Below the pieces are notes generated by a model. The model saw only the letters and a list, made by a program, of their open reading frames with translations. It had not been told where the DNA came from and searched no databases. A stretch of 64,000 nucleotides of DNA from WVZL01 sp041862375 (GTDB lineage: Bacteria > Acidobacteriota > Aminicenantia > Aminicenantales > Aminicenantaceae): assembly GCA_041862375.1 (NCBI GenBank), contig JBGVTE010000141.1, forward strand, positions 1 through 64,000, written 5' to 3'. Positions 52,376-61,036 of the stretch are shown here, piece after piece; the first letter of the stretch is position 1; the number at the start of each line of letters is the position of its first letter. Made by a program: the position numbers and the translations under genes.

Positions 52376-53653
52376 TTATGTTTTAGTTACGCGGATTTTT
52401 AAGTTCTTCATCACTTCTGTTATCTTTACTTTTGCACCCTTTGGAATATTTTCACTTGCTTCTGCTTCCCATATTTCACCGTGAACAAAAACTTTCCCTT
52501 CAGGATTGAGATCCGTCTGGGCAATCCCTATTTCTCCGAGGAGTCCTTCTTTTCCTGTAAATGCTTTTTTCATATGAGCCCGGATGGCCAAAACAATTAA
52601 AAATATAAAAATAAGTGAAATGCCGACAGCGACGGGAATGATAAATTTCAAGCTTGGCTTCAACTCAGGTATGGGCGCGTCTACAAGCATGATAGATCCA
52701 ATGACCATGGCAGTAATTCCTCCTATAGACAGAATTCCGTAGCTCTGCACTTTCAACTCAAGAATGAATAAGCCTATAGCTAATAAGATTAATATTAACC
52801 CAACATAGTTAATTGGTAGAATCTGGAAAGAAAAAATTGCTAGGAGAAGACAAATCACTCCAATAACTCCAGGCAAAATGGAGCCTGGATTAGAAAATTC
52901 GAAATATAAACCTAGCAGTCCCAGCATTAATAGGATGTACGCAAGATTTGGGTTTGAAATTGTGAGCAAAAATTTCTGTCTTGCTGACATCGGGATCTCG
53001 ACGATTTCCTCTCTCTTTAGGTCGAGAGTGGTTTCTTCTCCGTTAAACCTTTTGATTGTCTTCCCGTGGAAGTAGTCAATAATTTCCTGTTCATTTTTAG
53101 CAATTAAATCTATGAGATTTTCTCTAAAGGCTTCTTTTTCAGTGTAGGACATACTTTTTCTGACAGCATCTTCGGCTAATTTGATATTCCTTCCCCTTTT
53201 TTCTGCCAGAGTTTTTATATATGAAGCTGCATCATGAGTGACCTTTTCTTCCATGGTTTCATCCATTTGTTGGCCGGTTATTGAAATTCCCACAGGGTGA
53301 GCAGCTCCTGTGTTTGTTCCTGGAGCCATCACAAATATATCGCAGGCAATAGCAATGAAAAAACCTGCTGAGGCAGATCGAGCTCCACTCGGACTCACAA
53401 AGGCTACTATAGGAGTTTTTGAGCTTAGAATTTTTTCTATGATTTCTCTCATGGAGGTATCAAGTCCCCCTGGAGTGTTAAGAGACATGATGACTAGGCT
53501 GGCATTTTCTCTCTCTGCTTTGTCAATAGTATTACGAATGTATTCTGATGTTATGGGATGGATGGGAGCATTAACATTTATTTTAAAGATAGAGGCATGT
53601 ACTGTCAGAGGAATGATTAGCACAAGTAAAAGGATTAATATATTTTTGCTCAT
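52376..53653 (-). CDS. NfeD-type membrane serine protease
   Basis: A 425-residue ClpP-class membrane protease thought to cut the C-terminal region of slipin. After a signal-like start the catalytic domain has NTPGGLDTSMREII, the serine in SGARSASAGFFIA near residue 95 and a candidate catalytic Lys near TLAEKRG; then four to five helices (230-350) and a C-terminal OB-fold domain (GKEGLLGEIGIAQTDLNPEGKVFVHGEIW). Gap to the slipin gene is 208 bases, so they may have separate promoters. Confidence 0.92.
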   Translation of the reverse strand: MSKNILILLLVLIIPLTVHASIFKINVNAPIHPITSEYIRNTIDKAERENASLVIMSLNTPGGLDTSMREIIEKILSSKTPIVAFVSPSGARSASAGFFIAIACDIFVMAPGTNTGAAHPVGISITGQQMDETMEEKVTHDAASYIKTLAEKRGRNIKLAEDAVRKSMSYTEKEAFRENLIDLIAKNEQEIIDYFHGKTIKRFNGEETTLDLKREEIVEIPMSARQKFLLTISNPNLAYILLMLGLLGLYFEFSNPGSILPGVIGVICLLLAIFSFQILPINYVGLILILLAIGLFILELKVQSYGILSIGGITAMVIGSIMLVDAPIPELKPSLKFIIPVAVGISLIFIFLIVLAIRAHMKKAFTGKEGLLGEIGIAQTDLNPEGKVFVHGEIWEAEASENIPKGAKVKITEVMKNLKIRVTKT

Positions 53654-53761
53654 CTGACCTCATTATAAGAAGTATCTATTGGCAAGTCAATAATTTATCT
53701 TGACTTTTTATTTTCAATAAATTAGTTATAATGTATACTTAACGAATTAAAGGAGATAGGG

Positions 53762-54031
53762 ATGATTAAGAATGATATTGCCCTTACCATTGAAAAGAAG
53801 TCTGAATTCAATAGGGCAAAATCATTATTGATCGTTGAAAAAATTCTTGATGCGTTTAAAAAGGCTCTAACAAGAGAAGAAAAAATTGAAATCAGAGGAT
53901 TTGCCAGTTTTAAAGTTGTACCTAAAAAGACAGGTTTTGGAAGGGATATCCGCCGAAATAAACAGATAAAGATTAAAAAGGGAAAAAGACTTAAATTTCG
54001 ACCAGGTCAAGAATTGAAAAAAATACGTTAA
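53762..54031 (+). CDS. HU/IHF-family DNA-binding protein
   Basis: An 89-residue histone-like protein. It has the dimerisation helices, the core GFASFKVVPKKTGFGRDIRRNKQI and the DNA-binding arm with the end KRLKFRPGQELKK. The strong ribosome site AAAGGAG lies upstream. TATAAT at 53727-53732 and TTGACT at 53700-53705 are both present upstream but 21 bases apart, too far for a standard pair. Confidence 0.93.
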   Translation: MIKNDIALTIEKKSEFNRAKSLLIVEKILDAFKKALTREEKIEIRGFASFKVVPKKTGFGRDIRRNKQIKIKKGKRLKFRPGQELKKIR

Positions 54032-54145
54032 GGATTGACTTTATTCCTTGCCTTTTTATTCTCAATTTCTTTTTTCCATTAAAAACAGGAGACAGTAAAT
54101 ACTTTTTTTAAAAAGAACCTGTTAGGATATGTAATTAATTAGTTG

Positions 54146-55093
54146 ATGAATAAATATAAGAATAAACCTTTATCTCCCAAGAATTTGAGAACTTACTCTC
54201 TTAGCTTAAGAAAGAGCAAGGTGGATATCAAAGACTTTGCTAATCCACTAGGCCGTGAAAAATCTATTGTTCATTTCATAGAGAGCCTTCCTGACATTTT
54301 AGCAGCTAAGGATTTTAAGCAATTCCTTTTGTTAATGAAGAGAGCGAGAGATAGGAAGAAGTCTATTATTTTTGGGCTAGGAGCACACGTTATCAAAGTA
54401 GGGTTGAATCCTGTGTTAATCGATCTGATGAAAGAAGGCTGGATAACAGCCCTGGCTCTCAACGGCGCTTTTATAATTCACGATTTTGAGGTTGCCTTTA
54501 ACGGTAAAACTTCTGAAGATGTAGACAGTCAGCTGAGAGAGGGGGAATTTGGCATGGCTCAAGAAACAGGAGAGATGCTTAACAAGGCTATAAATGCAGG
54601 AGCAGAGGAAGGGCTTGGCTTGGGAGAGGCTGTGGGAAGAATGTTAGCTGCTTCTGATTTTCCCTATAAAAATGTAAGTCTTTTAGCCACCTCCTATGAA
54701 CTCTCAATACCTGTCACAGTACATGTTGCTCTTGGTACAGATACTATCCACTTCCATCCTACAACTAAGGGAGAAGCATTGGGGAAAACCTCCCTTAAGG
54801 ATTTTTTTCTTTTTTGTTCTCTGCTAGAAAACTTTTCAGATGGAGGAATTTTCGTTAATATTGGTTCTGCTGTTATTTTGCCTGAGGTTTTTCTTAAAGC
54901 TTTAACTTTTGTCAGGAATAAAGGCATACATGTTAAAGATTTTACAACTGCTGTTTTTGATTTTATCCGCCACTATCGTCCTTACCAGAATGTTGTTAAA
55001 AGACCTGTGGCTGAGGGGGGGAAGGGCTTCTATTTTATTGGGCACCACGAGATAATGATTCCTCTTCTTGCTGCTGCCTTGTTTCCAGAATAA
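54146..55093 (+). CDS. Deoxyhypusine-synthase-like protein of unknown function
   Basis: A 315-residue soluble protein. The blocks GLGAHVIKVGLNPVLIDLMKEG and ALNGAFIIHDFEVAFNGKTSEDV, near residues 77-130, recall the NAD-binding core of deoxyhypusine synthase, but bacteria with this type lack hypusinated eIF5A, and I cannot point to the catalytic lysine. TVHVALGTDTIHFHP near residue 195 and VNIGSAVILPEVFLKAL near 250 are well-formed motifs. Two starts are adjacent (TTG 54143, ATG 54146) with no clear ribosome site. It lies between HU and coaE and faces coaE tail to tail. Confidence 0.5.
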   Translation: MNKYKNKPLSPKNLRTYSLSLRKSKVDIKDFANPLGREKSIVHFIESLPDILAAKDFKQFLLLMKRARDRKKSIIFGLGAHVIKVGLNPVLIDLMKEGWITALALNGAFIIHDFEVAFNGKTSEDVDSQLREGEFGMAQETGEMLNKAINAGAEEGLGLGEAVGRMLAASDFPYKNVSLLATSYELSIPVTVHVALGTDTIHFHPTTKGEALGKTSLKDFFLFCSLLENFSDGGIFVNIGSAVILPEVFLKALTFVRNKGIHVKDFTTAVFDFIRHYRPYQNVVKRPVAEGGKGFYFIGHHEIMIPLLAAALFPE

Positions 55094-55120
55094 AAAGATT
55101 CTTTTGCCCTTGATTTATTT

Positions 55121-55771
55121 TTATGCTTTTCTTTTAGTTTCTTTCATGCATGTAATCCCACATTTTAATTCATAGTCCGACATCAGAATTCTGAACACAC
55201 GTCCTGTTTGTTCAATCGTGCTTTGAATAGAGCCTGAGGTATCAATAGTATAGTCTGCGTAATTTAATTTTTCTCTTGATGACATCTGTGCGCTCATTTT
55301 TTTTAAAGCTTCACTTCGACTGATATTATCCCTTTCTCTTAACCTCTTTATCTGGATTTCTTCATTGCAAAAGACTACGACAATTTTATCAAAAAATGTA
55401 GTAAAGCCAGATTCTATGGTTAAAGCAGCTTCAGAAATAAAGATTTTATAACGGCCCTCTTTTTTAAGTTTTTCAATGGTTTTCTTTTTCTCTTGAAGTA
55501 CAAGGGGATGAATGATCTTGTTAAGAAACTTTCTATCTTTTTCTCTTTTAAAAACAATGGTGCCTAGTTTCGCTCGGTTTATTGTTTTGTCAGGATTAAG
55601 GATTTCTCTACTGAAGTGATTGACAATTTTTTTCCAAGCTGGGTTTTCAGGCTCCATTAGCTGATGAGCAATTTTATCCGCATGATGAATATAGCAGCCT
55701 AAATTTTCTAGAGTCTTTGCCACTACAGATTTTCCTGTTGCAATTCCTCCTGTTAAAGCTACTGTTAACAT
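55121..55771 (-). CDS. coaE: Dephospho-CoA kinase
   Basis: Phosphorylates dephospho-CoA in the last step of coenzyme A synthesis. The 216-residue protein opens with the P-loop LTGGIATGKSVVAKTL, has DADKIAHQL-like HADKIAHQLMEP, and RLRERDNISRSEALKKMSAQMSSREKLNYAD toward the end. CoA is used by the Kor enzyme in this window. It stands alone and is convergent with the gene at 54146. Confidence 0.95.
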   Translation of the reverse strand: MLTVALTGGIATGKSVVAKTLENLGCYIHHADKIAHQLMEPENPAWKKIVNHFSREILNPDKTINRAKLGTIVFKREKDRKFLNKIIHPLVLQEKKKTIEKLKKEGRYKIFISEAALTIESGFTTFFDKIVVVFCNEEIQIKRLRERDNISRSEALKKMSAQMSSREKLNYADYTIDTSGSIQSTIEQTGRVFRILMSDYELKCGITCMKETKRKA

Positions 55772-55863
55772 TAGGTTATTATTAGAATGATATAAGACAT
55801 TTTAACGGAAATAAAGAGAATAGTGGGGAAAGAGGGTGAAATATTGACAGTTAAAATTTCAAA

Positions 55864-56307
55864 CTAACTTTTCAATTTTAATTTATCTTCTTGAATAATT
55901 TTAAATTTTTTTGAAAAACGGATTGCCACACCCTGTTTTTTCCCTCTTTCAGGTGTTCCTATTTTTCCAGTAGAAACATCTTCGAGCCTGACAGTTATCC
56001 CCCCGAGACAGAGTTTAAATTTTTTCCCCTCAGTAAGTTCTACAGGAAGATCTATCACTAAATTTACTTTTGAGCCAACAAGTAGTCCTGAGTCGAGACA
56101 AAAATATGCTCCCTTAGAACTGATATTCTTCAAAGTTGTGGATTCTTTAAATTTTTTCCCCTGGGGAAGTGTTCCTTCTACTATAGCAGAAAGAGGAAGG
56201 TCTAACCGCCACTCTTTACGGCGATTTACTTTTGCTTCAAAAGTGGCAAGACCTTTTACTAGATCATTTTTAAGAGAAGTTTTTTTAGGTTTGGGTGTTT
56301 TTGACAT
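55864..56307 (-). CDS. PilZ domain protein (canonical c-di-GMP motif)
   Basis: A probable c-di-GMP receptor. ATG 56307 was chosen because AGAGGT lies upstream and translation begins MSKTPKPKKT; the frame extends farther but overlaps the LuxR-type gene. The 147-residue protein has RRKEWRLDLP (the RxxxR motif, about residues 28-33) and NISSKGAYF (the N/DxSxxG motif) about 35 residues later, so both halves of the c-di-GMP site are intact. It partly overlaps nothing after this trimming and follows the regulator gene. Confidence 0.75.
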   Translation of the reverse strand: MSKTPKPKKTSLKNDLVKGLATFEAKVNRRKEWRLDLPLSAIVEGTLPQGKKFKESTTLKNISSKGAYFCLDSGLLVGSKVNLVIDLPVELTEGKKFKLCLGGITVRLEDVSTGKIGTPERGKKQGVAIRFSKKFKIIQEDKLKLKS

Positions 56308-56335
56308 GGTTACCTCTAATTTATTATTAATGGAG

Positions 56336-57025
56336 TTAGAATAAGGCAGAGTTAATGGCATACAGTGCAAGTTGGAGACGGCTATGAGTATCGAGCTTGG
56401 CATAAATACTTTTTATATGAGACCTTACAGTATTTTTGCTTATAAAGAGAGATTGAGCTATCTCATCATTACTTCTGCCTTGGCCTATCAGCCTTAGTAC
56501 TTGAAATTCAGTTGGAGTAAGTTGATCCAGAGTTTTCTCTTTTAAGTCCCTTCCGACTACTGATATGATGCGGTCCATGATGCTGCTCATTTTATCCCGT
56601 GGAAGCCATATCTCTCCCTTTTCTATACTCCGGATTGCCTCAAGCAGCTGATCAGCAGGGTCATTCAAATCAAAGTAGCCTCTTGCTCCTGCATTCATGA
56701 GGCTGACAATTTCCTCATGGGAAGGAATATTTCCTAATAGCAGTAGCTGAAGTTTTGTTTGGACCTTCGCAATTTCTCTTATTGCTTTACAGATTTCTCT
56801 AATATTAGGCAAAGGTTCGGTGTATGCAAAAAGGACAATATTAGGCTTTAGTTTTTTTATGGATTCCATGAATGAATCAATAGTTCCTTTTTCGATGCCA
56901 ACAATTTTTATATCAGAAGCAATATCTAAAGCCTTAGTTATGCCGGAGAGGATCAAGTCTGAAGGACAGAAAATTAAAGTATCAATAATTTTTTTCATTT
57001 CGGGCTGGGATTTTTCTTTTCTCAT
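56336..57025 (-). CDS. LuxR/NarL-type regulator with a degenerate receiver
   Basis: A 229-residue DNA-binding protein. The C-terminal helix-turn-helix is complete (LTPTEFQVLRLIGQGRSNDEIAQSLFISKNTVRSHIKSIYAKL). The N-terminal receiver keeps the fold (GARGYFDLNDPADQLLEAI) but its phospho-acceptor Asp is absent: the strand reads IVLFAYTEP where family members have a D. So it is probably regulated by partner binding or expression. It is flanked on both sides by PilZ-type genes. Confidence 0.85.
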   Translation of the reverse strand: MRKEKSQPEMKKIIDTLIFCPSDLILSGITKALDIASDIKIVGIEKGTIDSFMESIKKLKPNIVLFAYTEPLPNIREICKAIREIAKVQTKLQLLLLGNIPSHEEIVSLMNAGARGYFDLNDPADQLLEAIRSIEKGEIWLPRDKMSSIMDRIISVVGRDLKEKTLDQLTPTEFQVLRLIGQGRSNDEIAQSLFISKNTVRSHIKSIYAKLDTHSRLQLALYAINSALF

Positions 57026-57397
57026 AATATTAACTCACTTAATATTCCTCAAATGTATTAAAATTAATCTTACTTACCCTTTTTGTTTTCGCGGATAATG
57101 TTATAAAAACAAATGTTTATTGTCAAGGGAATAAGGATATTAAATTCTGGAGATTCTTTTAATTATGAAGTTTGATTAGCCTGGATTATTCAAGAGTCGA
57201 AATTGGGGACTGTTCTATTTTTCTGGTAATTTTTTATTCAATTCAGCAACCATTACTTCAATTAATTATATCTTTTTTTCTGGGAGTGTAAATATAAAAA
57301 TAGGACCCTCTCCAATTTTAGTCACAAATTTTGTCTAGAGAAGCAGATATCATTGAAAATAAACAGAGATCTCGTCAGTTTTTATGAATAATTCAGA
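57026..57397. other. Intergenic region carrying repeat copy B
   Basis: 372 bases between the degenerate-receiver regulator and the PilZ-like gene. About 120 bases (57199-57318) are the second copy of the MITE/REP-like element. I see no gene in the rest. Confidence 0.5.
57199..57318. repeat. MITE/REP-like element, copy B
   Basis: Inverted arms AATTGGGGACTGTTCTATTT on the left and, in reverse complement, AATTGGAGAGGGTCCTATTT on the right, with about 19 of 23 positions identical; the core is AT-rich and non-coding. Both arms also match the arms of copy A at 2972-3070. Confidence 0.6.
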
Positions 57398-57784
57398 TTA
57401 ATTAGTTTTGGGAGATGAAGGATGGATTTTGTATTTTTTATCTAATCGAACAGATATCTGCTGCTTTTTATTGTTGTTTGCTGCTACTTTGACAAAAATT
57501 ACTGCACCTGTGAGGGCAAGTTTAAGTCTATTTTCTAGAATAAGAGTTTTAGGGATATCAAGGCATAGGTCTATTTTCGAGCCTATCGTCACTCCAGAAT
57601 TAAGCTCGAAAGTAGCTTGAAATGAGCTTATGGAGGATAGTATGGTTTGTTCCTGAAAAGAATTTCCCTTGGCATCGACTCCTGAGACGACGATAGGTAC
57701 AGGCAGTTCGAAACTTCGCTCTTGCTTTCCTCTTTTAATAGTCACCTTATTCAGAGGAAGTTGGATAAATTTTTGTGTACTCAT
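57398..57784 (-). CDS. PilZ-like protein with degenerate c-di-GMP motif
   Basis: A 128-residue protein whose layout parallels the PilZ protein at 55864. QERSFELPVPIVVSG aligns with the RRKEWRLDLPLSAIVEG stretch, but the second motif reads SSISSFQATF instead of N-x-S-x-x-G, with the glycine replaced by Gln. GSKIDLCLDIPKTL aligns with GSKVNLVIDLPVEL of the other copy. It is probably a paralogue that no longer binds c-di-GMP in the usual way. Function unknown. Confidence 0.6.
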   Translation of the reverse strand: MSTQKFIQLPLNKVTIKRGKQERSFELPVPIVVSGVDAKGNSFQEQTILSSISSFQATFELNSGVTIGSKIDLCLDIPKTLILENRLKLALTGAVIFVKVAANNNKKQQISVRLDKKYKIHPSSPKTN

Positions 57785-57809
57785 TGGAGTAAATGATTTT
57801 TACAAAGGT

Positions 57810-57858
57810 ATTCTAACTGGTCAATCGCCTTTATGGATGAATCATAGGGTGAATATTT
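57810..57858 (+). repeat. Direct repeat upstream of proS, copy 1
   Basis: A 49-base unit starting ATTCTAACTGGTCAATCGCC and ending GGGTGAATATTT, about 85 percent identical to the unit at 57996-58045; the two are 186 bases apart start to start. Confidence 0.65.
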
Positions 57859-57995
57859 ATTAAATGTGTTCATCGGTAAAGGTGATATTTTTAGCTGAGG
57901 GTCTGCTTTCATTCTTTTGTCTTTGATTTTGGATTAAACACGGTGATTTTTTTCAATTATTTTTCATGTTAAATAGGGAGCTATAATGACCTAAT

Positions 57996-58045
57996 ATTCT
58001 ATACTGGTCAATCGCCTTTTCGGATGAATATAGGGGTGAATTTTT
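57996..58045 (+). repeat. Direct repeat upstream of proS, copy 2
   Basis: The second unit, starting ATTCTATACTGGTCAATCGC and containing CGGATGAATATAGGGGTGAA. It lies 120 bases before the proS -35 box. Its GGGGTGA part resembles a segment near 39763. Confidence 0.65.
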
Positions 58046-58164
58046 CTTTAATTCGCATCACCTCTGATTTTATTCGTGCTGATCTAGATGGGGAATTTGA
58101 GATAAGGAATGTAGCTTTATATTTTGAATTTAACTCATTAAAAATTAAGTAGTTAGCAACATTC

Positions 58165-58193
58165 TTGACAAAAAATGAGCTGGCAGATAGAAT
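58165..58193 (+). promoter_or_regulatory. proS promoter
   Basis: Perfect TTGACA (58165-58170), 17-base spacer, TAGAAT (58188-58193). The predicted start near 58200 leaves a leader of about 24 bases before the GTG, with CGGAG as ribosome site. Confidence 0.75.
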
Positions 58194-58223
58194 TACTTCA
58201 GAATAGAGAAATCGGAGACTGAA

Positions 58224-59678
58224 GTGAATAAGAATGATAGGTTTGTTAAGCAACTGACTCCAAAGAGTGTAGATTTTTCAAGGTGGTATGTTGAAGTAAT
58301 CCGCAAAGCGGAGCTGGCTGATTATGCCCCTGTAAAAGGTATGATGGTTATCCGCCCTTATGGCTATGCTGTGTGGGAGAACATTCAGCGCCTCATGGAT
58401 GAAAGGATCAAAGCGTCTGGTCACGCAAATGCTTACTTTCCGCTTTTGATTCCTGAGACTTTTTTACAGAAGGAAGCTGAGCATGTAGAAGGATTTGCAC
58501 CTGAAGTTGCCTGGGTAACCCAGGGAGGCAAGGAAGATTTAGAAGAAAGGCTAGCTGTCCGACCTACTTCAGAAGCCATTATTTGCAGTATGTACTCAAA
58601 ATGGATCAAATCGTGGAGAGATTTGCCCTTATTAATTAACCAGTGGGCAAATATCGTGCGTTGGGAAAAAGTGACAAGGCCTTTTCTGAGAACAACAGAA
58701 TTCCTTTGGCAAGAAGGACACACCGCTCATGCTGCTTTTGAGGAAGCTCAGAAAGAAACATTGATGATTCTCTCCATGTACAGAGAGTTTGTCGAGAAGG
58801 AGTTAGCTATTGCTGCAGTTTCGGGAAAGAAGACTGAAAGAGAGAGGTTTGCAGGAGCATTAGAAACTTATGCTGTTGAATCTTTAATGTCCGATGGAAA
58901 AGCTCTTCAGATGGGTACTTCCCATAATTTGGGGCAGCATTTTTCTAAGGTTTTTAACATAAGATTCGAGGACAAGAATCAGAATCTTCGATATGTCTGG
59001 CAGACATCTTGGGGATTATCAACCAGGCTTGTTGGTGCTGTAATCATGGCGCATGGTGATGATTCTGGCCTTATATTTCCCCCAAAGATTGCACCTATTC
59101 AAGTTATTATTGTTCCCATCGCTATTGGCAACTGGAAAGAGAATGTCCTTCCTTATGCTAAGACTATTGAAGAAAAATTATGTAGTGAAAATGTGAGAAC
59201 TAAGTTGGATGGCAGAGAAGAATTTACTCCAGGATGGAAGTTTTCTGAGTGGGAGATGAGAGGTGTTCCTTTACGGATTGAGATTGGCCCGAGAGACATC
59301 GAAGCAAAACAAGTACTTGCAGTATGGCGGAATACTGGGAAAAAGGAGACGATTAATTTTAATTCGGTAAATAAGAGAGTACAAGAAATTCTCAATGAAA
59401 TTCAGAGTTTTATGTTTAACCAGAATATAGAATTCCAGCAGGAAAATACTCATCAAACTGATAACTATGATGATTTCAAAGATATAATTGAATCTAAAAA
59501 AGGATTTATCAAGGCCCTATGGTGCGGTAATCAGGACTGCGAGGATAAGATAAAAGAAGAAACAATGGCAACTATCCGCGTAATTCCTTTAAGTAAGGAG
59601 AAAGAGAAAACTCAGGGAAAATGTATTCGTTGCAAGGAAAAGGCGGATTCGCTTGTGTATTTTGCTAGAGCTTACTAG
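58224..59678 (+). CDS. proS: Prolyl-tRNA synthetase, archaeal/eukaryotic-like type
   Basis: Charges tRNA-Pro. The 484-residue protein is the shorter type without an editing insert: VKGMMVIRPYGYAVWENIQ, the class II motif 2 region RWEKVTRPFLRTTEFLWQEGHTAH, and the C-terminal zinc-binding domain (CGNQDCEDKIK, then GKCIRCKEKAD) ending in Tyr. Start is GTG 58224 with GGAG 7 bases upstream; starting there puts the family's first motif at residue 20. This type also occurs in several anaerobic bacteria. Confidence 0.96.
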   Translation: MNKNDRFVKQLTPKSVDFSRWYVEVIRKAELADYAPVKGMMVIRPYGYAVWENIQRLMDERIKASGHANAYFPLLIPETFLQKEAEHVEGFAPEVAWVTQGGKEDLEERLAVRPTSEAIICSMYSKWIKSWRDLPLLINQWANIVRWEKVTRPFLRTTEFLWQEGHTAHAAFEEAQKETLMILSMYREFVEKELAIAAVSGKKTERERFAGALETYAVESLMSDGKALQMGTSHNLGQHFSKVFNIRFEDKNQNLRYVWQTSWGLSTRLVGAVIMAHGDDSGLIFPPKIAPIQVIIVPIAIGNWKENVLPYAKTIEEKLCSENVRTKLDGREEFTPGWKFSEWEMRGVPLRIEIGPRDIEAKQVLAVWRNTGKKETINFNSVNKRVQEILNEIQSFMFNQNIEFQQENTHQTDNYDDFKDIIESKKGFIKALWCGNQDCEDKIKEETMATIRVIPLSKEKEKTQGKCIRCKEKADSLVYFARAY

Positions 59679-59770
59679 TTCATTTATTTCTCCTTGGGTT
59701 GTTTTTATGGTAAAAAGGAAATAAGGGTTGGTTTATTTACAGAGGGGAATGGTCGTTACCTTCTTTTAAT

Positions 59771-60403
59771 ATGAGAATAGATTTTAAGGCAGAAAGAGAA
59801 AGAATGGTCTCTGAACAGATCGAAGCTAGGAGTATTAAAAATAAATCTGTTCTTGAGGTTGTGCGTCATGTTCCGCGGCATCTATTTGTTCCCAAAGATA
59901 TGCAAGCCTATGCTTATCAGGATGAGCCTCTCCCAATCGGCGAGGGGCAAACAATTTCCCAGCCTTACATCGTAGCCTACATGACTGAAGTTCTTCAATT
60001 AAAAGGGAATGAGAGGATTCTTGAAGTAGGGACAGGTTCCGGGTATCAAGCTGCCATTCTAGCTAAGCTAGTTAGAGAAGTTTATACCATTGAAATCTTG
60101 AGGTCTCTCTCCCTTAAAGCCCAGAAGACATTAAAAAAGTTAGGATACAAGAATATATATTTTGAAATCGGAAATGGCTCTCTTGGCTGGGAGGAAAATA
60201 GCCCTTACGACGCGATTATTGTCACGGCAGCGCCAGCCAAAGTTCCAAAAGAACTGCAAGAACAGCTTAAGGTTTCAGGAAGGATGATAATCCCTGTTGG
60301 GTCAATGTTTCAGGAATTAGTTTTGATTACGAGAACGGCGAAGAAATTCAAGAAAAAAAGGCTGCTACCGGTTCGTTTTGTTCCTTTAGTTTCAGTCCAT
60401 TAA
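59771..60403 (+). CDS. pcm: Protein-L-isoaspartate O-methyltransferase
   Basis: Repairs isoaspartyl residues in aged proteins with S-adenosylmethionine. The 210-residue protein has the PRHLFVPKDMQAYAYQDEPLPIG block, ISQPYIVAYMTEVL, the SAM-binding EVGTGSGYQAAILAKL near residue 80 and AIIVTAAPAKVPKEL. Size and motif order are standard. It is followed by the DUF192 gene after about 70 bases. Confidence 0.95.
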   Translation: MRIDFKAERERMVSEQIEARSIKNKSVLEVVRHVPRHLFVPKDMQAYAYQDEPLPIGEGQTISQPYIVAYMTEVLQLKGNERILEVGTGSGYQAAILAKLVREVYTIEILRSLSLKAQKTLKKLGYKNIYFEIGNGSLGWEENSPYDAIIVTAAPAKVPKELQEQLKVSGRMIIPVGSMFQELVLITRTAKKFKKKRLLPVRFVPLVSVH

Positions 60404-60475
60404 AATCTGAACAGGAGCGAAGACATTCCAAGAGTCATTCATACAAGGTGAAAAAAGCTTTTTTTTGGAAACGAA

Positions 60476-60970
60476 ATGATTCCAAGGATGACGAATATGT
60501 TTAAAAAGACTTTGCTTTTTGTGATTTCCTTACTCTTACTTTTACTCACTTCTTCTGTTTCTTCCCCCGGAAAATTTATTAAAATTTTTCTTCCTAATGG
60601 AGTAGATCTAACTGCTGAACTCGCCATAACAGATGTGGAACGAGGGCTTGGATTAATGTTTCGGGACAGAATAAATTGGGATCAGGCAATGCTTTTTGTG
60701 TTTGAAGAAGAGTGGTTTCATTCTTTCTGGATGAAAAACGTGAAATTCCCAATAGATATACTTTGGCTTGATAAAGATAAAAAGATTGTGCACATAGAGA
60801 CCGATGTTCCTCCCTGTGAAGGGGGGGATTGTCCGTCTTATTCACCTAAGTATCCAGCGTTATTTGTGTTGGAGTTTAAAAGCGGAAGTGTCCGTAAACA
60901 CCAGTTGAAACTTTATGACAAGATTGATTTTATTCTCTCGGAGTTGCCCAAAAAGGAAGATAATCAATAA
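60476..60970 (+). CDS. Secreted DUF192 protein
   Basis: A 164-residue exported protein. Residues 8-30 form a signal peptide (MFKKTLLFVISLLLLLLTSSVSS). The DUF192 domain follows: LTAELAITDVERGLGLMFRDRI, MLFVFEEEWFHSFWMKNVKFPIDILWLDKDKKIVHI and ALFVLEFKSGSV. The role of the family is unknown. The true start may be ATG 60476 or ATG 60497; both lie before the signal peptide. Confidence 0.82.
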   Translation: MIPRMTNMFKKTLLFVISLLLLLLTSSVSSPGKFIKIFLPNGVDLTAELAITDVERGLGLMFRDRINWDQAMLFVFEEEWFHSFWMKNVKFPIDILWLDKDKKIVHIETDVPPCEGGDCPSYSPKYPALFVLEFKSGSVRKHQLKLYDKIDFILSELPKKEDNQ

Positions 60971-61036
60971 TGTATTTTAAATTTGAATGCTATCTTCTTT
61001 GAAGAGAGGCTATTTAAGAGATTTGGCTGAGTATTT

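Larger units (their letters stand above)
57785..58223. other. Divergent region upstream of proS with a direct repeat
   Basis: 439 bases. It holds two imperfect copies of a 48-50-base repeat (57810-57858 and 57996-58045) and a strong promoter for proS (58165-58193). No gene or T-box leader was seen. Confidence 0.6.

Noticed and set aside
57785..58223. T-box leader for proS
   Set aside because: The strong promoter leaves only about 24 bases of leader, and no T-box core or terminator is present.
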